Source: Corydoras sp. C115
Taxonomy: Eukaryota; Chordata; Actinopteri; Siluriformes; Callichthyidae
Direction: 5' to 3'
NCBI GenBank assembly: GCA_019802505.1
Contig: JAFMOC010001064.1
Coordinates: 1-64,000, forward strand
Length of the DNA: 64,000 nucleotides
Shown here: one piece after another, positions 32,400 through 44,100 of the stretch
Numbering within the stretch: position 1 is the stretch's first letter
Layout: the number at the start of each line of letters is the position of its first letter
Made by a program: the position numbers and the translations under genes
The notes under the pieces: model-generated
The model's input: the letters and a program-made list of their open reading frames with translations, nothing else
The model's database searches: none
What the model was told of the DNA's origin: nothing

Positions 32400-33270
32400 A
32401 ATGTCAGAATGTCGTTAGATGTGGGAGGAAACCAGAGACCCAAAGAAAAAAGCTCACAGACAAAGAAAACCCACTGAAATCAAACCAATAAGAGAGGGTT
32501 CTACTATAGTTTAAAACTCTAAAATACCTATTCTGGTTTTCTTGCTGTGATAAGTGCTATTTTTGGGGGGTTAGGTTTAAAGGACTTGAGCTCCAGATGA
32601 TCTGTATTCACAATGTGATTTTGATAAAAAAAAACACCCTGAACACTTCACACTGATTGATACATTGCATGTAGTGCTTTTCTTTGGGGCAGTATCAGCT
32701 GTGACTTTGAATACAATTAGTTTCTTTTGTTCTCTAAAGCATCTCTGAACCTTGGATCAACTGCAGACAACAATAATTATATTTAAGTATATATATATAT
32801 ATATATAACAGCAACAGCATTTAGTGATTTTCTGAGCACTAGAATTATACTTTACAATTCAAACAAAAAAATTACTTGCACTTTAGAATAGATTTAAAGG
32901 TGAAGAGACTTTTTGGGGGATCTGTTAGTTCTTCTGTTCCTCTTTATCTTCAGATTTACTGATTTACTGAGAGTCGATTCACATGAACACTGAGTTCAAC
33001 TAACAGTAACCCACTATTTTCTTTAATTACAGCTTTAACTTTTTATTTTAAACTTTATTTTTGCTAAATTAATGGACTTTGTATCTTGTTTATCATAAAA
33101 TTATGAATATGTTTATATTGTAGTGTATAAATAATTCCCCTTAAACCAATTTATTCTGTACTAACACTTTGTTTAGGAGATTCTTTTTTTCTCAAACCTA
33201 TCTACAGTCTTGCATTAGTGCACTATCTAGTGTGTGAAACAAAGATATATGACTGCTGCCCTCTTGTGGT
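32400..33270. repeat. Dispersed tRNA-flank block
   Basis: 32640-32740 matches 4170-4270, and 32870-33250 matches 4640-4800 and 21970-22500 and, inverted, 12940-13290 and 34500-34760. A (TA)n run lies near 32788-32808. A CTCF-like core lies at the end (33256-33269). No gene. Confidence 0.65.
33256..33269 (-). promoter_or_regulatory. CTCF-like motif
   Basis: On the minus strand CCACAAGAGGGCAG fits the CTCF core CCASNAGRKGGCRS. Seen by eye. Confidence 0.45.
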
Positions 33271-33451
33271 AAGAAATTACATTTAGATTTCACCATCTAA
33301 TTATGAATGTGTTAAAAGTTAAATAAATGACATTAATTAAAACGTACATAAATACTATGCACTGTGTAACAACATAAACAGCAACTTATTAATATTATAA
33401 ACATATGTTTTAAAAATAAACTCGTTTCACCTCTAAATTAAATTCAAATGA

Positions 33452-33685
33452 GGTTGGCATGTTGGCTTAGTGGTTAGCACATTCGCCTTTCAGCGCTAGG
33501 GATTCGCAATCTGGGTTTCCATGTTCACGTGGGTTTCCTCCCACAGTCCAAAAACATGGATCAAGGTCAAGTGACCCATGTGAATGTGTTCCCAGTAATA
33601 GATTGGCGCCCTGTCCTGAGTGTATCTGCCCAGCGCCCGAAACGTTCTCCTTGGATGGGCAAGCGCAAGATAACGTGTGGATAGA
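33452..33685 (+). mobile_element. tRNA-headed SINE copy with deletions
   Basis: Head GGTTGGCATGTTGGCTTAGTGG, body shortened (the B-box half and part of the middle are missing), tail reduced to GCGCAAGATAACG. Confidence 0.75.
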
Positions 33686-33689
33686 AATC

Positions 33690-35117
33690 AAATGACTCGG
33701 AATCTCCAATAACACATTTCACATGTAACAAGCTCTTAGTTTTATAATCTGTGTTTCAATAGTGACTAATTTGATGTTTTTCAAAATGTAGGATTCATTT
33801 AAAAGTCAATATAATTTCATACATAAACTATATGAGTTTATTGTGAAACACTTTTAGACTATATCATTTCAAAATCATCACTCTGTCCTGGATTACATGA
33901 AGATATAAAAGGTTTAAAGTCTGCTTTTGTAGACTGGATTTAAAGTTTATTTTTAAAAGAGACAAATAATATATTTCTCAGACATTATGGCAATATTTCT
34001 GTTCAATAGTTTAAACCAATCAGGGAAGACTTTATAAAAAAACTTTGTAATGCTGTTATTTACATTTCAAATTTTAAAATGTTTGAAGAATTTATTATTT
34101 AAAAAGTAAAATTATGATTTGTGCATTAAATGTCATTCTAAAAACAAAATAAGTGAAAATACAAATAAAAACATTCACTTAAATTTAAAAAATACACCAA
34201 CAAAAATATTTAAAATAAAGAAAAATCTAAACAGCTAAAAATACAATGTAAACTGCCGTAATAGTAAAAACATTATGTAAATGTAATAGTGAAAACATGT
34301 TGACTTTTAAGCGTTTATGTGAATTTGATGGTAAAAATGTAAAAATGCGATGTTGGCAGTTTTCACCACAAGATGGCAGTAGTACAGATGTTCATTTACA
34401 GCACATAGTTATACAAAGAAGTGAAAGTTTGAACTGGATAAACAAATGCATATTTAATAATGAAGTGCACTAAATGCAGCTTAACTTCCCGTGTTTTACA
34501 CCCTAGATAGTGAACTAATATAAGAACTGTAGATCTATTTAAGACACAAAGATGCTTCCGTAAAGAAAACGCTAGAACAGAATAAACGAGTTTAAAATGA
34601 ATTCTTTATAGAAATTAAAACGTAAAAAAGCACACAAAAAGTTGCAACTATTAACATAATATTGAGTTTAATTTTAAAAGTTAAACCAGTGATTTTGGAA
34701 TAAAAAGGTTGAAGGCTGTAAGATGAATCACTGATTCTTCTGTGTGAATTGACTCAATGAGTCATAAAATCTAGAAGGTTGTACTGTTTGTTCTACACAG
34801 TTCTTTTAATCTGCTCTCTACTGTCATAAGTTTAGATCCATGTTCACATCATGAGCTCTTTTTGGGGATCATGATTAGAACATTGTATAGCTGCTTTGAG
34901 ACAATGCACTATTATAAAAAGTGTTCTGTAAAGAAACCTGAACTCTTTGGCATGTTCTCCTGAATGAATGACTGCAGTACAGACAACTGCAGGTATGATG
35001 TGTAAGACTTTTATCATTGAGGGATAGTTTTGCTTCCTATAAACTCAACATAATATGACCTCTTAGAATAATCTCAAATTTTTAAAAGCGTTTGTAAGTT
35101 ATTGATAAAATGCTTAA
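33690..35117. other. AT-rich spacer with repeat relics
   Basis: 34500-34760 is an inverted, decayed copy of the dispersed tRNA-flank block. 34790-34935 resembles the 3' end of a Rex1-like LINE (GCTGCTTTGAGACAATG, then AAAAAGTGTTCTGTAAA). The rest has nothing recognisable. Confidence 0.5.
34366..34380 (+). promoter_or_regulatory. CTCF-like motif
   Basis: ACCACAAGATGGCAGTA fits the CTCF core very well. Seen by eye only. Confidence 0.45.
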
Positions 35118-35189
35118 AGGCATGAAAGGGGATCGAACCCATGACCTTTGGTTTTCAAGACGAACGCCTTACCACTTGGCCACCATGCC
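35118..35189 (-). tRNA. tRNA with Thr body and TGA (Ser) anticodon
   Basis: A 72-base copy. The body (TGGCCAAGTGGTAAGGCGT, short variable loop, 3' TCATGCCT) matches the vertebrate Thr-CGT type, but the anticodon loop reads CTTGAAA, so the anticodon is TGA, which would read serine UCA codons. The acceptor stem pairs fully; the anticodon stem and T stem each have one mismatch. It lacks the long variable arm required by seryl-tRNA synthetase. Most likely a pseudogene in which the anticodon has drifted. Confidence 0.7.
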
Positions 35190-36209
35190 CTCACCGTGAA
35201 GCACTTAATAATGAGAATCCTGATGAGAAGTGTTATGTTTGTGCTGATGGGAAACATGGAGTGTAACAGTTCACCACATTGAATCAGCTGAAAGAAACTT
35301 CTGCAGCATATTGAGAAACCTAATGTTTAGCAGATTGTGTTTTATTACACTTTAGTGCACAGAGACTTTAGGATTTTATTCAGATGGAAGTTTCATTGGA
35401 TGGAATCATTAGTGAGAGCTTTTACGTGTAAAACATGAACAAAACATGAAAAAATGAAGCATCAGTAAAGAAGATAAAGATGCAGGAGACCACAAAATAA
35501 ATTCTTGAAATATTAAACATGAAGCATTTACTAAACAAATAAACTACATTTCTTTTAATATTTCTCTTTTTCTTTAACTGTTTTTCAACATCCTGCATCC
35601 AGATGTTTTTGCATTGAAGGTCTCATTGTGCACTTTAGTTTTTTGCTGAGTCTTTAAAGCAGATTTATTTCAATGTGTTGGTTAAACAAAGCAAATTAAG
35701 ATAATAAAGATCTCAACCACACAGGAATGAGATTATGAGATAATCAGCTGTATTAAACATATGTATAGAGCTGATCAGCGATTTAAAGCTGGTACCTCTC
35801 ACACTCTAAACAAAGAACATCCCCCAAAATGAAATCACAACAGGACTTTTATTTCTTTTAATTATCTTTAATGTAAATAAGTTAAAATAATTAAGGTGAA
35901 ATATTTTCAGGAGGTGCAGAATTTGACTGGTTGTTTGTTGGATTTGATTAATGAAAAGAAAACATGACAGACTTTTTACTGTCTAAAGAAATTCTTCTGT
36001 TGTGCTGCATTTTATAACCACACCCATAACAGCTTAACTAAATGAACAGAATACCAGGATTCTGACCACATGATGTCAGAAAGGCCAAGCAGTTTATCAC
36101 TAAATTTTTTTGAATGTATTTATAATGTATTATAAAAATCTAAAGGTCTCAGTGAAGAATCCTGCAGACTACAGACTCAATAGATTTTATTTTTTAAATA
36201 GTTTATATT
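35190..36209. other. AT-rich spacer
   Basis: At about 35785-35830 there is a minus-strand scrap of tRNA-Ala (GTGTGAGAGGTACCAGC), similar to that at 1620. Nothing else recognised. Confidence 0.45.
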
Positions 36210-36760
36210 TTTAAAGGGTTATGGAAGTGGCATTGTCCCCACAGAACATGATTAAGTTACACAGTGAGGACTGTCAAGCAAAAATGAAGGAAGTAAAAAA
36301 AGTTTTAGTTATGTCCAAGTGTTTAAGGTGATGGGTTTGAGATCCAATGAGGTTTCTGTGTGCAGGTTTGAACTCTACTGACTATGAACTTGTTTGATGT
36401 TCATTGTAGAAGTTGGTGGTCTTTTTGAAGGGTTATGGAAATGACAGTCCTTACATTTTAAAGGGTCATGAAAGTAGCGTAGTACCCGAGGAACATGAGT
36501 CAGTGACACAGTGTGGACTGTCAAGTGAAAGTGAAGAAAAGATCCACCTGCACTGTAGTCATGGGAGAGTGGTAAGGACATTGAACCTGAAATCTATTGG
36601 GGTCTTCCTGTGCAGGGTTAAATTTTTCTGGCTAAAAGTTCACTATGGTTCCAATTTGGAAGTGGATAATCTTACTGAAGATCATGGAAGTGACCTTGTA
36701 TCCATAGAAAATGAGTCATTTACAGATTGATGCGATGCACCAGAAAGCCATTGACTCACT
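36210..36760 (+). repeat. Tandem repeat carrying two tRNA-Ser (TGA) pseudogenes
   Basis: A unit of about 220-240 bases repeats: GGGTTATGGAAGTGGCATTG at 36218, GGGTTATGGAAATGACAG at 36429 and a third partial start at 36675 (GATCATGGAAGTGACC). The first two units each hold a degenerate tRNA-Ser: about 36303-36385 (GTGTTTAAGGTGATGG, TTTGAGATCC, GTGCAGGTTTGAAC) and about 36555-36636 (GAGAGTGGTAAGGACATTG, CCTGAAATC, GTGCAGGGTTAAA). Both keep the TGA anticodon but have broken stems. Confidence 0.65.
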
Positions 36761-37566
36761 AGATTTTCAGTTTGAAAAAAGTTAGATATTCAGTGATCAG
36801 TGTTCATTTAAAAAAAAATGAACTGTATGAACTGAAAAGTATTCCATTATAAAAACCTCAAATAGAATAAATATATTGTGAAATCATGTGATGAAGTGTA
36901 AAGATAAAAAAATGTCAAAGGGCAGGGTGTTGACTTGTTTCTGCAAATAATTTAAATATATTTTAATCTAAATACATTATTTAAGAATCACTCTGTACCT
37001 CCAAACTCTCATCCAATGAACTACACTTCTGGATTCCTCTGAGAGAAAATAACAAAAACAATGATAATATGCAACAAGAGATGAAGTTTATAACATTTAT
37101 TACAGGATTCACTTCTATTACAATTTCAGCACATCATATATCATCTAAGTAAGAGTAACATAAAATAAACCAACAATACTACAGTAGAACTGATGATTCA
37201 CTACATGGGTATTTCATTAAAACAATAAGGCACAAGAGGGCGTGCATTACTGTGAATAATTCACAGAAAAGAAGTGTTGTTGAGACATTTATAAAACGAG
37301 TAGTACCAGTCCTTGTCTGATTGGCTAAGTCATTTGTCCAGCCATGACATAATTGGTAATAATGCACACTTCTGACCGCTTGAAACCGGAAACTGTTGCA
37401 GAAGAACTTTATTAACATTTTTTCTATCAGTCAATGCATTTATGCGTTATATTTTATTATAGTGTGTTTGTAACACCACTTCATGTTCCTGTGGTTTATT
37501 CACAAAAATGAACACCCTCTCATGTCTATTTTTATTTATTAAACACAACCTTCGATGCATATATGC

Positions 37567-37619
<53 letters not shown>

Positions 37620-37952
37620 TGTTTCCACAAAATGCTTACATTTCCACAGAACCAATATATGATCACAATAAATCAATAAAAGACTTGGCCTTTAACACCA
37701 CCATTTACTATAAACAGTTCAAGAAATGTATCTTAACTATACATTAAATACTAGTGTTTTTCAGAGTAAAACACACCTGTCATTTAATTGACTGTAGCAA
37801 CTTATATGAATAAATGTAAAAAGTTCAAAACTTTACTTTGTGTCATTAAATCATCAAGAGTGTAAATTTGCAATATGTAACACAACAGCACAATTCAGTG
37901 TTATCCTGAGTGCGGGGTTACTGATTCAGTTCTGACTGAATGTACCGGTACA
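36761..37952. other. Spacer with microsatellite
   Basis: A (TA)n-(GT)n microsatellite lies at 37567-37616. A CTCF-like core (GCACAAGAGGGCGTGC) lies at 37230-37246. This region also includes the 3' side of the zinc-finger gene. No other gene seen. Confidence 0.55.
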
Positions 37953-39241
37953 TTATTGAACTGTCTCCTTTACTAAAGTGTCTTTCAAACAATGATCAAT
38001 ACAGGAATATGGTTTCTCTCCTGTGTGAATGTGCTGATGACGTTTCAGATTACCCTGTTCAGTAAAACTCTTCCCACACTGTGAGCAGAAATATGGTTTC
38101 TCTCCTGTGTGAATGCGCTGATGTGATTTTAGATTACTCTGTTGAGTAAAACTCTTCCCACACTGTGAGCAGGAATATGGTTTTTCTCCTGTATGAATGC
38201 GCTGATGAAGTTTTAGATAACTCTGCTGAGTAAAACTCTTCCCACACTGTGAGCAGGAATATGGTTTCTCTCCTGTGTGAATGCGCTGATGACGTTTTAG
38301 ACTGCCCTGTTCAGTAAAACTCTTCCCACACTGTGAGCAGTAATATGGTTTCTCTCCTGTGTGAGTGCGCTGATGACGTTTTAGAATACTCTGTTCAGAA
38401 AAACTCTTCCCACACTGTGAGCAGGAATACGGTTTCTCTCCTGTGTGAATGCGCTGATGACTTTTTAGATGACTCCGCTGATTAAAACTCTTCCCACACT
38501 GTGAGCAGGAATATGGTTTCTCTCCTGTGTGAATGCGCTGATGTGATTTTAGAATACTCTGTTCAGAAAAACTCTTCCCACACTGTGAGCAGGAATATGG
38601 TTTCTTTCCTGTGTGAATGCGCTGATGTGATTTTAGAATACTCTGTTCAGAAAAACTCTTCCCACACTGTGAGCAGGAATACGGTTTCTCTCCTGTGTGA
38701 ATGCGCTGATGACTTTTTAGATGACTCCGCTGATTAAAACTCTTCCCACACTGTGAGCAGGAATATGGTTTCTCTCCTGTGTGAATGCGCTGATGTGATT
38801 TTAGAATACTCTGTTCAGAAAAACTCTTCCCACACTGTGAGCAGGAATATGGTTTCTCTCCTGTGTGAATGCGCTGATGACTTTTTAGAGTACTTTGCAC
38901 AGTAAAACTCTTCCCACACTGTGAACAGGAATATGGTTTCTCTCCTGTGTGAATGCGCTGATGACTTTTTAGATGACTCCGGTGAGTAAAATTCTTCCCA
39001 CACTGTGAGCAGGAATATGGTTTCTCCCCTGTGTGAATGCGCTGATGTGTTTTAAGACCAGACTGATTTGTAAAGATTTTTCCACACTGCACACAGAAAG
39101 AGTTTTTTACTTTGATGGACATACACTGGTGTTTTTTGAGTTCAGTCATTTTGGTAAAAGTTTCATCACAACTTAAGCAGTTATTTTTCTTCTTGGTCAT
39201 GTCTTGGTGATGATGCAGCGAGGTCATGTAGGGTTCTGCTT
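37953..39241 (-). CDS. C2H2 zinc-finger protein, last coding exon (13 fingers)
   Basis: Probably a nuclear DNA-binding transcription regulator. On the minus strand a splice acceptor (TTTTTAAACAG) precedes the exon at 39241 in phase 2, reading AEPYMTSLHHH. An in-frame Met at 39227 would give 424 residues. After a degenerate first finger (about residues 17-34) come 13 regular fingers of 28 residues with TGEKPYSCSQCGKSF linkers, one linker being TGKKP, and a degenerate C-terminal finger. Fingers 4 to 9 alternate two types: SEQSIL (contact residues E,S,I,S) and NQRSHL (Q,S,H,S), a sign of recent internal duplication. No KRAB, SCAN or BTB domain is in this exon. The 5' exons are not visible: from 39.4 kb upstream there is a transposon nest, so they lie beyond 51 kb or are lost. 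Confidence 0.88.
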
Positions 39242-39402
39242 CTGTTTAAAAAACAATTTGTGAGAGTCAGACAACTAATTCAGTAATTAAACATGTAAAC
39301 AATATATGAAAATAACAAACCAAGTCCTTGGTTTGTATAACTGGGACTGTAACTGCCTACTTGAGCAGTTTATATTTTTAATTGTATTTTATGGTTCCTG
39401 CC

Positions 39403-39655
39403 TATTTAAGAACATTGACAATGTACGTTTCTAAGGTTACAAGGCTTCAAATGTTCCAAAGTTAGAATTAAGGGGTTAAAGTGTTTATTAAGGAGTCGAG
39501 GAGCAGCAAGAAGTAACATGAAGCCATATGCTCTCTTTAATATTTAATGCAGCCAATGAGTACTTACGGTTGGGTGTAAGGTTATGTACAAAGTTAAGGT
39601 ACAAACTCAAGAATAAACCTAATCAGTTTTGGCAAGAATATTTCTGCTTGCAACT
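39403..39655 (+). repeat. Left arm of an inverted repeat pair (right arm 50615-51075)
   Basis: TTAAGAACATTGACAATG, AAGGTTACAAGGCTTCAAA, ATTTAATGCAGCCAATGAG and AATAAACCTAATCAGT occur here in this order and, reverse-complemented, at 50615-51075. This arm lacks about 200 bases from the middle. Both arms have the same outer-to-inner order around the transposon nest. Confidence 0.85.
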
Positions 39656-39750
39656 TTAAATCGGAGAGAGCTACACTAAGAACTAAATGCTTCAGGAAAC
39701 AGCATAATAAGAACTCAATGCTTCAGGAAACAGCATAGTAAGAACTAATT

Positions 39751-40826
39751 CATGCTTTTATTACCTCAAGGTTAGATTATTGTAATTCACTTCTGACAGG
39801 ATGTTCTAATAAATCATTACATAAATTACAACTTGTGCAGAATGCTGCAGCTAGAGTTTTGACTAAAACACGAAAGTTTGATCATATCAGTCCTGTGTTA
39901 TCAAACTTGCACTGGCTACCAGTTAAGTTTCGTATCGAGTACAAAATTTTATTAATAACATATAAAATTTTACATAACCAGGCTCCACAGTATCTGAGTG
40001 AGCTGATTCAATCATACAAGCCAACACGTGAGCTCCGATCTCAAGGTGCTGGTCTACTCTTAGCTCCTAGAATAAATAAAGTTACTGCTGGTGGAAGAGC
40101 GTTCTCCCACAAGGCTCCTCAACTTTGGAATAGCCTTCCAGTTACTGTTCGTGATTCTGAATCACTATTAATCTTTAAAAATAAATTAAAAACACATTTA
40201 TTTAATCTGGCGTTTAATTAATCCCCTGTAGATAAAGATGTAGATCTCAGACTTGGCTGTGTTGGGGGGTAATCTCTGATCAGTGTATGCTGTCGTTTCA
40301 CCTCTTCACCCACCTCATCATTAATGGGGGGGTGTGGCGCTGAAATGATGCTGTTCCGGGGCTCCATCTCAACTATGTAGAGTCTGCAGTATCTGCCTCT
40401 TTTAGTTATGCTGCTCTAGTCAGTGATGCCGGAGTCACATGCTGCACTGTGTCAATAAATTACTTATTAATTAAATGCCGTGCTTTATTATTAGCTTTAA
40501 CTGCCTTCCTCGTCTGTTTCTTTTGAGGTGTGACTGGCTTCCTGGAGACCTTCATCCATGGCTCTGCTGACTAATACTGTATGGAACCTGACAAGGCGAT
40601 CCTGCAGGACGCCCCCTAATGGACTCACATATAGTTTTCCAGTTGTTAGTTTTTCCATTTGTTTAATATCTGTACATAGCTGTCCTACACTGTTGTTGCT
40701 GCCCGGCCGCTCAAGGAGGATGAGTCCCCCACTGAGTCTTGGTCCTCCCAAGGTTTCTTCCTTAAATAACAACATAAAAGGGAGTTTTTTCTTGCCACTG
40801 TCGCTTCGGCTTGCTCTTTGGGGGTT
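39751..40826 (+). mobile_element. Rex1-like LINE 3' part, first piece
   Basis: A frame from 39835 to 40221 encodes the C-terminal end of a non-LTR reverse transcriptase (QNAAARVLTKTRKFDHISP, LHWLPVKFRIEYKIL, APQLWNSLPVTVRDSESL, KTHLFNLAFN). Decayed coding sequence precedes it. The 3' UTR (TCCTCCCAAGGTTTCTTCC, GGGAGTTTTTTCTTGCCACTG) runs to 40826, where a Gypsy element interrupts it. It resumes at 45320. Confidence 0.8.
40822..40826. repeat. Target-site duplication, left (GGGTT)
   Basis: GGGTT occurs directly before the left LTR and directly after the right LTR (45320-45324). Five bases is normal for Ty3/Gypsy integrases. Confidence 0.85.
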
Positions 40827-41020
40827 TGTTGTGTTGTTTGTTATGCAGAGTCAGACATTAAACTACACAGGAGTATATGGAACAGAGGTACTTTACTTCA
40901 TCGCATATCATAACTTCAACTTCTTCTCTTATCTCTCTCTAACGCCCCCCTATGTCCTGGATTCCTAACAACGCATTAAATGGAATATATGCATTAAACA
41001 TATTGCATAAGGACACAACA
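40827..41020 (-). repeat. 3' LTR of the Gypsy element (194 bp)
   Basis: Begins TGTTGTG and ends CACAACA, a perfect 7-base terminal inverted repeat. It lacks 9 bases (GCATCCCAC-like) present in the other LTR. A purine-rich tract (AAAGAGGGAAGA on the minus strand, 41021-41032) adjoins it and should be the plus-strand primer site. Confidence 0.92.
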
Positions 41021-41136
41021 TCTTCCCTCTTTGAACAAAGAATACTTCTTGTAACCTAGATGAACCTGACAGTATTAGTAATGTATCAGTAACACTTTAA
41101 ACAAAACCTGAATATTGTAAGACACATTTCTTTTCC

Positions 41137-44100
41137 TCATTTCATAACAAAATCTTTAGTCCAGCTAGGTGCATTTCTAATCCTGACAGGTCTGGACTGG
41201 CTATCAGAGTCAGATTCAGCTATTTGGTCAGTCCCTGTATCAGTACAGTCCTTTGCCCTATCAGAATCTGCATCTGTGCTCAAGTCGGGAAGTACAGACA
41301 GATGTGAGGAGTTCCAGGTTCTTCCATCATCCAACAAGTATGTATCCGGTCCTTTCTTTGTCACGACAGTTCTAGGGTTAGAAAACTTCAGTTCTCCTTT
41401 CTTTACTTTCCATGGTTTTCTCACCCTTACTTTGTCACCGGGCTGGAAGTTGGAGGACTTGGCATGTCTTTGCTGGTCGGTGTACGCTTTCATTTTCTGT
41501 TGTTTATTCTCCACTCTTTCTCGCATCGCATTCATATCTGTTGGTGGGACAGGCATATCTATCACCTGTAGCTTCGTTCTCATTCGCCGGCCATGAAGCA
41601 GTTCTGAAGGAGATACTCCAGAGGTGGAATGAGGAGTTGCTCGGTAGTCCCTCAGGTAGGTTCTCAGGAATGACTTCCATGGTTCTCCTTGAATGGATGC
41701 AGTCTGTAAGCAGTCCTTAACGCTTCTGTTGAACCTCTCCACTTCTCCATTAGCTCTTGGGTAGTACACTGAAGACCTAAGGTGTTGTATTCCATTCTCT
41801 TTGAGAAAGTCAGCAAACTCAGCAGAGAGAAATTGAGGACCATTGTCACTTATCAGCGTCCTTGGATTTCCTTCTCGAGAGAAAATTGCAGTCAGGAACT
41901 GTATGATGGTAGCTGTGTCAACACGTGGAGCAAACGCTACTTCAGGCCATTTACTAAAGTAGTCTACCAGTGATATAGCAAACCTACAATCAGAAGGAGC
42001 TTTCTCAAACGGGCCTATGATGTCTACCGACACCTTTTCCCAAGCAGCAGTTGGTAGGGGAACTGGTTGTAGTGGAGCATCATGAGTGGCAGTTGTTTTG
42101 TCATTCTGTTGACAGGTTGAGCAGTTCTTAATGTACGTCTCTATCTGCAAGTCCATTTTGGGCCACCAGTACAACTCCCTGAGGCGTTGTTTGGTACGCA
42201 CAATACCCTGATGAGTTTCATGGGCTAGAACAATGAGTCTTTTCTGCAATGATTCGGGTACGAGCAGTCTGTGAGACCCTCTGACGATGCATTCATTCAT
42301 GACAGCAAGCTCATGGCGAATTGTGAAGTATGGCTGTAAGTCAGGAACGAGTGTAGACTTCCGTAATGGCCAGCCTCTCTGTATCTGTGCACGGAGTTTA
42401 GTAAGCACTGGACATTCATTGCATTCTGAACGAAAGTCTTTCTCAGACACAGCACTCAGGTCAGTGAGTATGGCAGCCACTGACTCAATCTCTTCTGCAT
42501 ATGCAGTGTCAGTTTCAGGAAGTGGAAGTCTCGACAGGCAGTCAGCAACATGGTTCAGCGACCCTGTTCTGTATTCGACGTCGTAGTCAAACTCAAGGAG
42601 ACGAGCAGACCATCGGGCAATACGGAGACCAGCACGGTTATTGCCTTTGGTAGTCAACAGTGTGGTAAGTGCTTGGTGATCAGTGCGTAACAGGAATCTT
42701 CTTCCCCACAGCCATGTCCGCCATTTCTCAGCAGCCCAGACGCAGGCTAGCGCTTCCTTCTCGACGATAGAGTATTTCCTCTCCGCATCAGAAAGACTGC
42801 GAGATGCAAAAGCAACAGTCTGCTCTGCACCGTTACTGTCCATCTGAGTCAAGACTGCACCTACTCCATAGTCTGAGGCGTCTGTCGACACAATGGTTGA
42901 CTTCCTGGGGTCAAACATTACCAGTGCAGTACTATGCACGATCAACTGCTTAACTTGCTCGAATGCTGCTTGAGCTGTCTTGTTCCAGTGGAATGAGCAA
43001 TCTTTTCGGATAAGAGCTCTCATGGGCTCAACGACAGTTGCATAATTTGGCACAAACTTGCTGTACCATGCACTCAGGCCAAGGAAAGAGCGCAAGGTTG
43101 CAGGATCGGAAGGAGACGGTGCATTCAGGATAGCAGCAACGTGGGAGTCATCTGGCAGCAGCCCCTCTGGTCCAATCTTTTGGCCCAGAAAGCTTAGCGT
43201 GATTTGACGGAGTTGGCATTTGTCAACATTGAGTTTCAGTCCAGCATTGTTGATTTTGCACAACACCGCACTCAGGTTGGCATCATGCTCCTCCTCTGAC
43301 GATCCATATGTGATGACATCATCAAGGTAGCATTGCACCCCCTTCATGCCACTGAGAATCTGCATCATCATCTTTTGGAAAGCAGCTGGGGCTGAACACA
43401 GTCCATAGGGAACTCTGCAGTAATGGTATAGACCTTCATGTGTAATGAAAGCAGTGAGCCCCCTACTTTCTTCGTGTAGCGTCAGTTGATGGTAAGCAGA
43501 TTTTAAATCCAAAGTTGAGAACATCACGGCGCCACACAGTTCTGACAGAATGTCCTCAATTAGTGGCAATGGATGGCTATCCCTGATCACAGCCTTGTTG
43601 AGTTCTCTCAAGTCAACACACATGCGTATGCCACCAGTCTTCTTTTTCGTGACCACGATTGGAGAAACCCATTCAGACGCATCAATCTTCTCGATTATGC
43701 CGTGTTTTTCCAGGTCCTTGAGTTCCTCTGAGACAGCATCGCGAACTGAGAGAGGTAAGTGACGTAGACTCTGTCGCACTGGTTTCGCATCAGGCCGGAG
43801 CTTCACTTTGTGCACAAAGTTCCTTGCACATCCGAACATGGCAGTTGACTCACCATCATTTCCACGGTGAGTAGGTGGAGCTTTGGCCTTGTGGAGCGTT
43901 GCACAGATTTCCGACGCCTGTGTTAGTAACTGTCCTCCTTTAATCTGCAGCTGGAGAGCAGTCACCAGGTCCATGCCCAGTATAGGTGTCCCTGTCTTCA
44001 CTATGTAAAAGTCAGTGGAGGCTGTAGTGTTATTGTAAGTAACTTCAGCTCTAAGACACCCCATCACATTCAGTTTTTCCTTAGAGTACGTCACAAGGTG

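Noticed and set aside
38501..38737. Repeat-containing frame on the plus strand
   Set aside because: It is the antisense shadow of the zinc-finger array.
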